Assembly: GCA_049889095.1 (NCBI GenBank)
Contig: JBLJFK010000011.1
Direction: 5' to 3' (one strand)
DNA length: 64,000 bases
Origin: Ewingella sp049889095
GTDB lineage: Bacteria > Pseudomonadota > Gammaproteobacteria > Enterobacterales > Enterobacteriaceae
In this document: one piece after another, positions 44,341-53,204 of the stretch
How the letters are laid out: each line of letters starts with the position of its first letter
Numbering within the stretch: the stretch's first letter is position 1
Notes under the pieces: model-generated
Told to the model about the DNA's origin: nothing
Database searches by the model: none
Seen by the model: the letters and a program-made list of their open reading frames with translations, nothing else
Program-made: the position numbers and the translations under genes

Positions 44341-44874
44341 TTAAGACTGCAATACGTCTGCCAGGCGTTCAAGACGACTGCGAACGCTGCCATCAATCAC
44401 CATATCACCTGCACGTATTACGACACCGGCAAGTACAGACTTGTCAATTTTGCAATTCAGCTTAACTTTGCGAGACAGACGTTTTTCCATGGCAGCAGCA
44501 ATTTTTGCCTGCTGCGCTTCGGACAGTGGCGCCGCTGAAGTAACTTCTACTTCAGTAGTAGCCTCTAAAGAGGCCCGCAGTTCAATGAACTGTTGCAGCA
44601 CTTCCGGAAGAACGCGTAAACGCCCATTTTCAGCCATAACCTTAATCAGATTTTGGCCTGCGTCGTCGAGTTGGTCACCACATACCGCAATAAAAGTTTG
44701 AGACATTGTTTCTGGTGCCAGGGCCCCGGAAAGCAGTTCTTCAATCTGTTCATTGCGCGTGACTTCAGCAGTGAACGCCAGCATGGACTGCCAGCGATCT
44801 AAGCTTTGGTGCTCAACGGCAAAGTCAAAAGCTGCTTTGGCGTAGGGGCGAGCTACAGTTACAAATTCAGACAT
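44341..44874 (-). CDS. atpH: ATP synthase delta subunit
   Basis: A 177-residue peripheral-stalk subunit (E. coli 177) that ties the top of F1 to the b dimer. The N-terminal six-helix domain (ARPYAKAAFDFAVEHQSL) binds AtpA; the C-terminal signature is VDKSVLAGVVIRAGDMVIDGS with one change at its start (IDKSVLAG). It starts 15 bp after atpF ends and sits 12 bp before atpA. Confidence 0.98.
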   Translation of the reverse strand: MSEFVTVARPYAKAAFDFAVEHQSLDRWQSMLAFTAEVTRNEQIEELLSGALAPETMSQTFIAVCGDQLDDAGQNLIKVMAENGRLRVLPEVLQQFIELRASLEATTEVEVTSAAPLSEAQQAKIAAAMEKRLSRKVKLNCKIDKSVLAGVVIRAGDMVIDGSVRSRLERLADVLQS

Positions 44875-44889
44875 CAGCCCCTCCCTCCT

Positions 44890-45360
44890 TTACAGTTCAG
44901 CGACCAGTTTATCAACGATGTCGCTGTTAGCAGCTTCATCTACGGAACGTTCGATGATCTTCTCGGCGCCAGCAATAGCCAAAATCCCGACTTGTTTACG
45001 TAACTCTTCACGTGCGCGTTGGCGTTCGGCGTCAATCTCTGCCTTAGCTTGCGTTACGATCTTGTTACGTTCCTGCTCGGCTTCGGTTTTCGCTTCGTCG
45101 ACGATCTGGGCTTTACGCTTGTTCGCCTGGTCGATGATTACCTGAGCTTCAGCTTTGGCTTTCTTCAGTTGGTCGGTCGCATCGGCTTGCGCTAAATCCA
45201 GCTCTTTTTTGGCACGTTCTGCGGAAGACAAACCTTCAGAAATTTCTTTCTGACGTTTTTCGATGGCAGCCATAATTGGCGGCCATACGTACTTCATGCA
45301 GAACAAGACAAACAGGACAAACGCGATAGCCTGGCCGAGGATTGTTGCGTTAAGATTCAC
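44890..45360 (-). CDS. atpF: ATP synthase subunit b
   Basis: A 156-residue peripheral-stalk subunit of Fo (E. coli 156). One N-terminal TM helix (ATILGQAIAFVLFVLFCMKY) is followed by a long charged coiled coil rich in Ala, Glu, Lys and Arg. Two copies form the stator. It lies between atpE and atpH. Confidence 0.98.
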   Translation of the reverse strand: MNLNATILGQAIAFVLFVLFCMKYVWPPIMAAIEKRQKEISEGLSSAERAKKELDLAQADATDQLKKAKAEAQVIIDQANKRKAQIVDEAKTEAEQERNKIVTQAKAEIDAERQRAREELRKQVGILAIAGAEKIIERSVDEAANSDIVDKLVAEL

Positions 45361-45425
45361 AGCACAATGCCTCTTTCAAAGTGAAATATTTGATGTAGTT
45401 CGTTTAACCGCGAGCAAGCCCGGAG

Positions 45426-45665
<240 letters not shown>

Positions 45666-45714
45666 GACAGTCTCCAGTTTGTTTCAGTTAAAACGCAGTA
45701 GTGTTGAAAGAAAA

Positions 45715-46497
45715 TCAGTGTTTTTCAGATGCCATCGAGAGATAGACGATCGTCAGAACCATGAAGATAAAAGCTTGCAGCGTAATGATCAGGATGTGGA
45801 AAATGGCCCAAGGCACACTTAGGATCCACTGTGACCACCACGGCAGCAAACCAGCAATAAGGATGAAGATCAACTCACCCGCATACATATTGCCAAACAG
45901 TCGCAGACCGAGTGAAACTGGTTTGGACAGCAGGCTGACACCTTCAAGAATCAGGTTAATCGGAATGAAAACCGGATGATTGAATGGCTGCATTGTCAGT
46001 TCTTTAACGAAACCGCCAATACCTTTCATCTTAATGCTATAGAAAAGAATCAGAATGAATACGCCGAGCGCCATGGATAACGTGATGTTCACGTCAGCCG
46101 TTGGTACAACACGCAGAGCCGGCAGACCAAGGAGATGTTCGCCTATGTAAGGCAGCAAATCGATTGGCAGCAAATCCATCATGTTCATCATGAACACCCA
46201 GACGAAGACAGTCAGAGCCAAAGGAGCAATGACCTTGCTTTTGCCGTGATACATGTCACGCACGTTGCTATCAACAAAGCCCACAACCAGCTCGATGGCC
46301 GTCTGCAGCTTTCCTGGGACACCACTAGTGGCGTTTTTAGCGACGCGATGGAAGATAACCAGAAAGAGTACCCCGAGGACCACGGAGAAAAACATCGAAT
46401 CGATGTTAATCGACCAGAATCCCGTCCCTACCTGAAGCTGAGTCAGATGGTGACCGATATACTCTTGTGGAGTAGAGATTTCTCCTGATGCAGACAT
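45715..46497 (-). CDS. atpB: ATP synthase subunit a
   Basis: A 260-residue proton-channel subunit of Fo with five to six TM helices (E. coli 271). The essential Arg is in SLGLRLFGNMYAGELI, and Asn/Glu/His residues of the half-channels are in PADVNITLSMALG-like (PTADVNITLSMA) and LQAFIFMVLTIVYLSMASEKH. It is slightly shorter than E. coli at the N-terminal side. First essential gene after atpI. Confidence 0.98.
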   Translation of the reverse strand: MSASGEISTPQEYIGHHLTQLQVGTGFWSINIDSMFFSVVLGVLFLVIFHRVAKNATSGVPGKLQTAIELVVGFVDSNVRDMYHGKSKVIAPLALTVFVWVFMMNMMDLLPIDLLPYIGEHLLGLPALRVVPTADVNITLSMALGVFILILFYSIKMKGIGGFVKELTMQPFNHPVFIPINLILEGVSLLSKPVSLGLRLFGNMYAGELIFILIAGLLPWWSQWILSVPWAIFHILIITLQAFIFMVLTIVYLSMASEKH

Positions 46498-46519
46498 GAT
46501 GCCTCTTACCCTTTAGTAG

Positions 46520-46918
46520 TTAAGTACGGTAACTGTTAATAACGACCGGTGCTAAAATCTGTGTTATCAACACCGATAAATAAGCAAAACCCAGCGGAGC
46601 AAAAACCGCCTTGAACAGGCCCAGCGCGATAATCATCAAGATAATCGTTATCAGAACCTTCAGCGCTTCTCCGATGGCAAAAGTCCAGGCAACTCGTCCA
46701 GATACCGTTGTTTGCGCCTGATGACGCCATGCAAATAGCATGAACAGTACGTTGGGTAGCCAAGCGGCCATCCCTCCCATCAAGGCTGACGTCGTCCATG
46801 TCAGGCTTTTAAAGCCAAGTAGCACACTGAGCAGAACAAAGGTCAGTAACTGCAGTATTAACAGTTTTCTGGCCATCTTCGCGCCGTTCTTACTGTTCAA
46901 AATACCCGGTACAGACAT
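46520..46918 (-). CDS. atpI: ATP synthase protein I
   Basis: A 132-residue membrane protein with four predicted TM segments (E. coli 126), non-essential; it helps c-ring assembly or Mg uptake in some bacteria. Conserved segments are ARKLLILQLLTFVLLS, WLPNVLFMLFAWRHQAQT and GRVAWTFAIGEALKVL. First gene of atpIBEFHAGDC. The ATG at 46918 has only a weak ribosome site; an internal Met at residue 15 is the alternative. Confidence 0.9.
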   Translation of the reverse strand: MSVPGILNSKNGAKMARKLLILQLLTFVLLSVLLGFKSLTWTTSALMGGMAAWLPNVLFMLFAWRHQAQTTVSGRVAWTFAIGEALKVLITIILMIIALGLFKAVFAPLGFAYLSVLITQILAPVVINSYRT

Positions 46919-47566
46919 GACGTTTGTTCTCTCGGTTCAAGTACCTAGCTAGAGGTATGCTGAGTGCCGTATATCATAGCCTTTACGGTTTTGAGTCAAG
47001 CAGCAAAAAACGAGCAAATTATACGGGCCACTCAAACGAATTCAATGGATAAGTAGCGAAAAGGTGAACAATTATTTAAATTTTACCATTTATCGCTATT
47101 TTTGTAAGGAAACTATAGCCAAGAATCGACCCCGCGCACTTGTCTTAGTATTTTGTCGATAAACAAAGAAGCGTGCGCCCGATCACAAAATTGCTCTTTT
47201 TAATCCCCTATACCCCAGTAGCATGGATTCTCTTAAGCTAAAGAAGCCTTTTAAAAACCTTAATAATCATTAAGATAACTTCACCATATTGATTATTAGA
47301 GTAGAAAGGCAAATAGTGGAACTCATGTGAAACAATAACCCAACAAATAACAACATTTTCATTACATATTGATTAATGTGGTGTGAAGAGCAATTCATTC
47401 TCAAAAGTCATTATTTCGGACCTGATAAAATAAAAAAATGTCATTGAAATGCTATCAAGATGTAGTAATTAGGTGAATTAACAAGCAAATTGCTCATTCA
47501 CTTAGCGTGCTTATTTTACTTTTCGCACACATCTGAATTCTGAATATTTATTGACTCACCGCAAAC
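46919..47566. promoter_or_regulatory. atp operon promoter region (AT-rich, no gene)
   Basis: A 648-bp AT-rich stretch between rsmG and atpI, similar in size to the E. coli gap that holds the atp promoters. I see no coding sequence with a ribosome site, no terminator with a T tract after rsmG, and no clear protein site. Confidence 0.6.
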
Positions 47567-48187
47567 TTATTTTGCGTTAAGGATCACCAAATGACGCTCT
47601 CCATCAAGTTCTGGCACCCGCAATTTTACGATTTTTTCCAATACAACATCTTGCCCAAGTGACTCTAGTTCGTCATTCGGACGCACACCTTTAAGGGCAT
47701 AAAAACGTCCCTGACCTTTCGCGGGCAAGTGATGACACCAGGACAGCATGTCCTGCAGCGAGGCGAAGGCCCGGCTGATGACACCATCGAAAGGAAGTTC
47801 TGGAATGAACTTTTCAACGCGGCTTTGCACAGGTTCTATATTGGTCAGCCCCAGTTCGTGCTGCACCTGGCGCAGAAAACGTACGCGCTTGCCCAGGCTG
47901 TCCAACAGAGTGAAATGTGAGTCAGGGCGTACGATAGCCAGCGGAATACCCGGTAAGCCAGGCCCGGTCCCAACATCAATAAAGCGTGAACCGGTCAGGT
48001 GAGCGTTCACTACGATGCTGTCCATGATGTGACGTACCAGCATCTGCATGGGATCACGGACTGATGTGAGGTTATAGGCCTTATTCCACTTGTGCAGCAT
48101 CTCGACGTAAGCGACTAACTGCAGTTTTTGCTGATCGGGTAGCGTTAATTCTGCCGCAGCAAGCAGCGAGTCTAATTTCTTATGCAC
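47567..48187 (-). CDS. rsmG: 16S rRNA (guanine527-N7)-methyltransferase RsmG
   Basis: A 206-residue SAM-dependent methyltransferase (E. coli GidB 207) that methylates G527 of 16S rRNA; loss gives low-level streptomycin resistance. The SAM motif FIDVGTGPGLPGIPLA is near residues 64-79, with LLDSLGKRVRFLRQV after it and SRAFASL and YALKG later. The GTG start at 48187 (MHKKLDSLL) has GAGG 9 nt upstream and matches the family's length; an in-frame ATG 36 codons earlier is unsupported. It follows mnmG. Confidence 0.95.
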   Translation of the reverse strand: MHKKLDSLLAAAELTLPDQQKLQLVAYVEMLHKWNKAYNLTSVRDPMQMLVRHIMDSIVVNAHLTGSRFIDVGTGPGLPGIPLAIVRPDSHFTLLDSLGKRVRFLRQVQHELGLTNIEPVQSRVEKFIPELPFDGVISRAFASLQDMLSWCHHLPAKGQGRFYALKGVRPNDELESLGQDVVLEKIVKLRVPELDGERHLVILNAK

Positions 48188-48275
48188 AGTTAAGGTCCTC
48201 TGACGAAAACGAAGTCCCGGAGAAGCCCGGAATGGTAATAATAAAACAGCCTGACAGGCGGAAAAAGGGGGATTT

Positions 48276-48304
48276 GGCCACTGAACAGAAATCATTCAGC
48301 GGCC
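48276..48304 (-). promoter_or_regulatory. Hairpin between mnmG and rsmG
   Basis: Arms GGCCACTGAA / TTCAGCGGCC pair with one mismatch around a 9-nt loop, 16 nt after the mnmG stop. There is no good T tract, so it is more likely an mRNA-stabilising stem or weak attenuator than a full terminator. Confidence 0.45.
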
Positions 48305-48319
48305 AGAAGGCGAGATCAT

Positions 48320-50209
48320 TCAGGCGCTGCGGCGCAGCAAACCCTGTTTTTTCAACCAGATTAGCAAAATAGAGATAGCGGCGGGTGTAATACCGGAGAT
48401 ACGCGTAGCCTGGCCGATTGACGTTGGTTTGTGATCGTTAAGTTTGGCGATCACTTCGTTTGACAGGCCATTTACCTGGCGATAATCCAGATCCAGCGGT
48501 AACAACGTATTTTCGTTACGCTGCTGTTTTTCGATCTCATCCTGCTGGCGAGCGATATAACCTTCGTATTTAACCTGTATCTCCACCTGCTCGGCAGCCT
48601 GAACATCAGGTACTGAGGGTGCGAACGGTGTCAGACTGGTCAACAGCGCATAAGTCATTTCAGGGCGTCGCAGCAATTCTTCAGCACTGGCTTCTTTCGA
48701 AAGCGGAGCTGAAAGATTGGCGTTTACCAGTTCGACCTGCTCAGAGCGAGGATTTACCCAAATTCCGCGCAGACGTTGACGTTCTAGCTCGATCATTTCC
48801 AGCTTCTGATTGAAGCGTTCCCAGCGGGCATCATCGACCAGACCTAGCTCACGACCTTTTTCAGTCAGTCGCAAATCAGCATTGTCTTCACGCAGCATCA
48901 GTCGGTATTCAGCACGTGATGTAAACATGCGGTACGGTTCTTTGGTTCCAAGAGTACAAAGGTCGTCAACCAGAACACCGAGATAAGCCTGATCACGACG
49001 TGGTGCCCATCCTTCCTGTTCTGATGCATGACGAGCAGCATTCAGACCGGCGAGTAACCCCTGCGCTGCTGCCTCTTCATATCCTGTGGTGCCGTTAATC
49101 TGACCGGCGAAGAATAAACCTGGAATAAATTTGCTCTCCAGGGTTGGTTTTAAATCACGTGGGTCAAAGAAATCATACTCAATCGCATAGCCCGGTCGAA
49201 CGATCACCGCATTTTCCAAACCCTGCATTGAACGCACGATCTTTATTTGTACGTCAAAAGGCAGGCTGGTGGAGATCCCGTTTGGATAGACTTCGTTACT
49301 GGTCAGTCCTTCAGGTTCAAGGAAGATCTGGTGAGAAGTACGATCGGCAAAACGCATAACTTTATCTTCGATCGACGGACAGTAGCGCGGGCCGATCCCT
49401 TCGATAATTCCGGCATACATTGGGCTGCGATCCAGATTTTCGCGGATCACATCATGCGTTTTTTCATTGGTATAGGTCATGTAACACGGGATTTGACGTG
49501 GATGCTGAGACCGGTTGCCCATGAAAGAGAATACTGGAGCCGGACTGTCGCCGTGCTGTGGCGCCAGGGAGCTGAAATCGATAGAGCGAGCGTCAATACG
49601 CGGTGGTGTACCGGTTTTGAGGCGATTGACCCGCAATGGCAATTTACGCAGACGCTGTGAAAGCGAGATCGCTGGAGGATCCCCTGCACGGCCGCCGCTG
49701 TAATTTTCCAGGCCTATATGGATTTTGCCATCCAGGAAGGTACCGACTGTCAGTACAACTGCCCTGGCACGGAATTTAAGACCCATTTGAGTCACTGCGC
49801 CAACGACACGATCATTTTCCATGATCAGGTCTTCAACCGGCTGTTGGAAGATCATCAGGTTTGGCTGGTTCTCCAGTGCCGTTCGGATCGCCTGTCGATA
49901 GAGTACTCGGTCAGCCTGGGCTCGGGTGGCACGGACGGCAGGACCTTTGCTGGCGTTTAGTATCCTAAACTGTATCCCTGCGTGATCGATGGCTGTCGCC
50001 ATTAATCCACCGAGTGCATCCACTTCTTTAACCAGATGTCCTTTCCCGATCCCGCCAATCGCAGGGTTACACGACATTTGCCCAAGCGTGTCGATATTGT
50101 GGGTCAATAACAGGGTTTGACGTCCCATTCTGGCAGAAGCCATCGCGGCTTCTGTGCCCGCATGGCCTCCACCGATGATGATGACGTCAAATTGTTCCGG
50201 ATAAAACAT
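48320..50209 (-). CDS. mnmG: tRNA uridine 5-carboxymethylaminomethyl modification enzyme MnmG
   Basis: A 629-residue FAD-binding partner of MnmE (E. coli GidA 629) in wobble-uridine modification. The FAD dinucleotide fold begins with IIIGGGHAGTEAAMA (residues 10-24); signatures are GGIGKGHLVKEVDALGG, GRLKTGTPPRI-like (NRLKTGTPPRID) and GQINGTTGYEEAAAQG; a C-terminal helical domain binds MnmE and tRNA. Transcription runs away from oriC, and its promoter borders the origin; in E. coli gidA transcription affects initiation. Confidence 0.98.
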   Translation of the reverse strand: MFYPEQFDVIIIGGGHAGTEAAMASARMGRQTLLLTHNIDTLGQMSCNPAIGGIGKGHLVKEVDALGGLMATAIDHAGIQFRILNASKGPAVRATRAQADRVLYRQAIRTALENQPNLMIFQQPVEDLIMENDRVVGAVTQMGLKFRARAVVLTVGTFLDGKIHIGLENYSGGRAGDPPAISLSQRLRKLPLRVNRLKTGTPPRIDARSIDFSSLAPQHGDSPAPVFSFMGNRSQHPRQIPCYMTYTNEKTHDVIRENLDRSPMYAGIIEGIGPRYCPSIEDKVMRFADRTSHQIFLEPEGLTSNEVYPNGISTSLPFDVQIKIVRSMQGLENAVIVRPGYAIEYDFFDPRDLKPTLESKFIPGLFFAGQINGTTGYEEAAAQGLLAGLNAARHASEQEGWAPRRDQAYLGVLVDDLCTLGTKEPYRMFTSRAEYRLMLREDNADLRLTEKGRELGLVDDARWERFNQKLEMIELERQRLRGIWVNPRSEQVELVNANLSAPLSKEASAEELLRRPEMTYALLTSLTPFAPSVPDVQAAEQVEIQVKYEGYIARQQDEIEKQQRNENTLLPLDLDYRQVNGLSNEVIAKLNDHKPTSIGQATRISGITPAAISILLIWLKKQGLLRRSA

Positions 50210-50299
50210 GGTACTGCACCTCGGAGTTCATGCGATGAAATGATGTGTGGTGTTGGGATGAAGGATTCTACTCAAGTTTAGAGGTTCCACAAGTCCCGG

Positions 50300-50580
50300 G
50301 GGATCGTCACTAATAAAAAGAAGATCTTTTTTATTTAAAGATCCCTTACTATTACTTCTATTAAGATCGCGATCCTCTGTGCATAAGTGATTATTCACTA
50401 TAAGGATCAAAGTACTACTGACGATCGAATGCTGTGAATGATCGGTGATCCTGTTCAGTATAAGCTGGGATCAAAATAGAGAGTTATCCACAGCATGAAT
50501 TGCCACCATCAGTTGTTAGAGGGGTAACTACTGCTTTTACCCTGCTTATAAGCATAGTTATCCACATCTGATCGCTTGAA
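50300..50580. other. Chromosomal replication origin oriC
   Basis: It lies between mnmG and mioC exactly as in E. coli. The left part (50300-50370) is an AT-rich unwinding region with a 13-mer-like GATCTTTTTTATT. Perfect DnaA boxes are at 50378-50386 (TGTGCATAA, R1 position), 50484-50492 (TTATCCACA, R2) and 50558-50566 (TTATCCACA, R4); a one-mismatch box TTATTCACT follows R1 at 50391-50399. Eleven GATC sites allow Dam/SeqA control. The central GTGAATGATCGGTGATCCTG is shared with E. coli. Confidence 0.95.
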
Positions 50581-50588
50581 ATTTACAC

Positions 50589-51032
50589 TTATTTGAGCAA
50601 ATTAATCCAATCGAGCACCCAAATCTCTGCGGGATCCTCAGGAATCTCATGTTGAGTGACGTCGATCTCCACGCGATCACCGATACGTTTTGCTCCTAAC
50701 GAGATCAGTTTTTGATCCAAAGATCGGATCGCACCACAAAACGTGTCGTATTCACTGCTGCCTAATCCCAGAGCACCAAAACGGACTTTTGATAGGTCCG
50801 GTTGCTGTTCTTCCAACTGTTCCAGGAAAGGCTGAAGGTTATCGGGAACATCACCGGCACCATGTGTTGAACACACCACCAGCCAAATGCCCTCAGTTGG
50901 CACTTCATACAGCTCAGGACCATGAAACGTTTGGGTGCTGAAACCCGCATCTTCCAATTTCTCTGCGACGTGTTCTGCTACATATTCAGCACTGCCAAGC
51001 GTACTGCCACTGATCAGGGTAATGTCAGACAT
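50589..51032 (-). CDS. mioC: Flavodoxin-like protein MioC
   Basis: A 147-residue FMN-binding flavodoxin (E. coli 147), reported to support biotin synthase activity. The FMN phosphate loop is SGSTLGSAEYVAEH, and STHGAGDVPDNLQPF and GLGSSEYDTFCGA contact the isoalloxazine ring. The ATG at 51032 (MSDITLISGS) is chosen over an upstream in-frame ATG at 51062. Its transcription runs into oriC, which in E. coli can influence initiation. Confidence 0.96.
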   Translation of the reverse strand: MSDITLISGSTLGSAEYVAEHVAEKLEDAGFSTQTFHGPELYEVPTEGIWLVVCSTHGAGDVPDNLQPFLEQLEEQQPDLSKVRFGALGLGSSEYDTFCGAIRSLDQKLISLGAKRIGDRVEIDVTQHEIPEDPAEIWVLDWINLLK

Positions 51033-51091
51033 AATGCTCTCACCCGATAAAAGAAACGGCATTGTACGCTGTGAATCAGCTGGGATCTACC

Positions 51092-51100
51092 TGTGGATAA
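51092..51100 (-). promoter_or_regulatory. DnaA box in the mioC promoter
   Basis: A perfect box (TGTGGATAA on the plus strand) 60 bp upstream of mioC. In E. coli DnaA represses mioC from a box at this place. Confidence 0.85.
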
Positions 51101-51121
51101 TAGGGGTATAGAAATTGGCCG

Positions 51122-51583
51122 TCATGGCTTGATGGTGCGCATAATGGGGTTCTGCAGGGAGATCAGCGTCTCTGTCGACTGGATCTCATCGATGGTTTGG
51201 ATCTTGTTGATAAGTACGTGTTGCAGTGAATCGATAGAGCGGCACATTATCTTGATGAAGATACTGTAATGCCCGGTGGTGTAATAGGCTTCGACCACTT
51301 CTTCAATGCTTTCCAGCTTTTTTAGCGCGGACGGATAATCTTTGGCGCTTTTGAGAATGATGCCGATAAAGCAGCATACGTCATAGCCCAGTTGTTTCGG
51401 GTTCACCGTGACGTTGGCACCGGTAATAATCCCAGCCTGCTTCATTTTTTCTACCCGAACGTGAATAGTTCCGGGACTGACGGCAAACACCTTCGCCAGT
51501 TCGGCATAGGCTGTGCGGGCATTTTCCATCAAGGCGTTAAGAATGGCGCGATCGAGATTATCGATCTGATAAATTTCAGTCAT
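51122..51583 (-). CDS. asnC: Lrp/AsnC-family regulator AsnC
   Basis: A 153-residue asparagine-responsive regulator (E. coli 152, highly similar). The N-terminal helix-turn-helix is residues 8-50 (NLDRAILNALMENARTAYAE, VSPGTIHVRVEKM); the C-terminal RAM domain (about 67-145) binds asparagine and forms octamers. In E. coli it activates the divergent asnA, which is absent here, so its target must lie elsewhere. Upstream inverted repeats may be its own operators. Confidence 0.96.
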   Translation of the reverse strand: MTEIYQIDNLDRAILNALMENARTAYAELAKVFAVSPGTIHVRVEKMKQAGIITGANVTVNPKQLGYDVCCFIGIILKSAKDYPSALKKLESIEEVVEAYYTTGHYSIFIKIMCRSIDSLQHVLINKIQTIDEIQSTETLISLQNPIMRTIKP

Positions 51584-51597
51584 TTTTATCCTCAGTT

Positions 51598-51673
51598 ATT
51601 CTTATTTCATAACAATTTCATCCTGAAAATGAAGGAATAAGAATCTCGAGGCAATATTTATTGTTGAATATTG
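51598..51673. promoter_or_regulatory. Inverted repeats upstream of asnC
   Basis: Two perfect inverted repeats lie in the 148-bp asnC-viaA gap: ATTCTTATT (51598-51606) with AATAAGAAT (51636-51644), and CAATATT (51652-51658) with AATATTG (51667-51673). AT-rich symmetric sites suit Lrp/AsnC proteins; autoregulation is inferred. Confidence 0.4.
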
Positions 51674-51731
51674 TGTGTAAGGATGGTTTTGTTGATGGAA
51701 CAATCACAAGACGTACTTTCCATCAGCAGGT

Positions 51732-53201
51732 CTAGGGACGTTGCCAGCGGCGCTGGACGCGGCTTTTCATTCCGGTATCAAAACGCCAGATATGATCGAA
51801 AATACGCATAATAGCCGGCTTGCCATATTGCGACATGGACAGCGCATGAAAGCGGTGATGTTTATCCTGCTGCAACTGTTTCACCCTCTTCTTAACCTCC
51901 TCCGGGAGCCTTTGCGCGATAAAGTCGGAAATGATCACCGCATCTGCATCTTGCCATTCCGGTGAAGAGAGCTTATCCAGGGTGGCATTCAGGCAGGCTG
52001 CCAGATCGGTGCCTCCGCGAAAATGTTGACCGAGAAAGCGCAGCGCCTGGTCAAGACCGCTGGAAGAGGTCAGCTCGTAGTGAATGACTTGGCTGGCAAA
52101 TAACATAATGTAGCAGCGGCGGTTGTCCGCCAGCGCGATCCTCAGTAGCGCAAGACAGAACGCCTTGGCGCACTGTTCGTTGAACCCACCCATCGATCCC
52201 GAGGTATCCACACACACGACAAACGGCCCGCGCGGTTGGGGTTCCTGCTGCTGATGCACTACCGGGCGTTTAACCACTTTTTCCCGCCAAACGTCCCCCT
52301 GCAGGCGATAAGTCATCAAGCGCTTTTCCAGTAATCTCCGGTAAAACTCATACTCCAATTCCGGGATGCCCAGCGTGCCGAGCTCGGTTGGCATCAGACG
52401 CAGAATGTCATCACTTTGATGGATGCCATTGACCTCTTCTGGCACGGTGGCGGGCTCACGCACCATCAGCCGGTGCTCTTCCATTTTTGCGTCATCCTGC
52501 GTGCTGGTTTTGGTTCTCTGGCTGCGCCCAAGTTGCTCTGCCAGCCTTTGCAGTTCAGGTTGTTGCTGCAAAAAGCTGCCATAACGCGCCAGTGATTGCA
52601 CCTCACCGTGCTGACGTCGTCCTTTACTCATGTCCCAGAGACGTCCGGCAGCTGCATCATTTTCGGCCAATAAAGGGGAGAGTTCGCCGCTCAGTTCCAA
52701 CCGCTGCTGTAACTCTTCCTGCAGTTGTTCCTGCTCCTGTTCGAGCAGATGATGATGAACGGTCACCGTCTGGAAAGTAAGATTCAGCCGCCAACGCTGT
52801 AGAAACAGCGTGTGAAAGCTGTTTCCGGTTCGCGGGCTGCGCCTCTCATCGGCATTTTGCTGCAGCGTGCGGGCTTCGGTAATAAAAGGAGAGTTCAGCG
52901 TATCGAGTGAATCCACCAGCCCTGCCAGTTCAGACTGAAAAGTGGCAGCATCTATTTGCTGACAATGCTGATAAAGATAGAACTCTTTGGCCAGATCTGG
53001 CGGAACCGTAGTTTCATGGATCCTCTGGCGCAGGCGGAATTTCCATTCGGGGAGATCCTTGGTTAGTGCCCGCTTAAGCCGTGGAAATTTTTCAAAGAAA
53101 ATCGCCAACTGTGGCGTCGCCAATAAACCAATGATTAACTCGTCGATCAGTTCGCCTTCGCTGATCGACAGTAAAATATCGAGAGACTCCAGGCTGAGCA
53201 T
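51732..53201 (-). CDS. viaA: VWA-domain protein ViaA, RavA cofactor
   Basis: A 489-residue protein (E. coli 483) with an N-terminal helical domain and a C-terminal von Willebrand A domain. The MIDAS metal site starts with CVDTSGSMGG (about residue 330), with RGGTDLAACL and VIISDFIAQRL completing it. It stimulates the RavA ATPase; the pair has been tied to respiratory complexes and aminoglycoside sensitivity in E. coli. It starts 3 bp after ravA ends, so the genes are translationally linked. Confidence 0.95.
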   Translation of the reverse strand: MLSLESLDILLSISEGELIDELIIGLLATPQLAIFFEKFPRLKRALTKDLPEWKFRLRQRIHETTVPPDLAKEFYLYQHCQQIDAATFQSELAGLVDSLDTLNSPFITEARTLQQNADERRSPRTGNSFHTLFLQRWRLNLTFQTVTVHHHLLEQEQEQLQEELQQRLELSGELSPLLAENDAAAGRLWDMSKGRRQHGEVQSLARYGSFLQQQPELQRLAEQLGRSQRTKTSTQDDAKMEEHRLMVREPATVPEEVNGIHQSDDILRLMPTELGTLGIPELEYEFYRRLLEKRLMTYRLQGDVWREKVVKRPVVHQQQEPQPRGPFVVCVDTSGSMGGFNEQCAKAFCLALLRIALADNRRCYIMLFASQVIHYELTSSSGLDQALRFLGQHFRGGTDLAACLNATLDKLSSPEWQDADAVIISDFIAQRLPEEVKKRVKQLQQDKHHRFHALSMSQYGKPAIMRIFDHIWRFDTGMKSRVQRRWQRP

Positions 53202-53204
53202 CGG

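Noticed and set aside
43060..44538. A 492-codon open frame opposite atpA
   Set aside because: It lies fully antisense to a highly conserved gene, has no ribosome site, and its composition (many Gln, His, Arg, Thr) is that of a codon-use shadow.
50221..50299. Possible small gene between mnmG and oriC
   Set aside because: Only short frames without initiation signals; the sequence is the mnmG promoter and origin flank.
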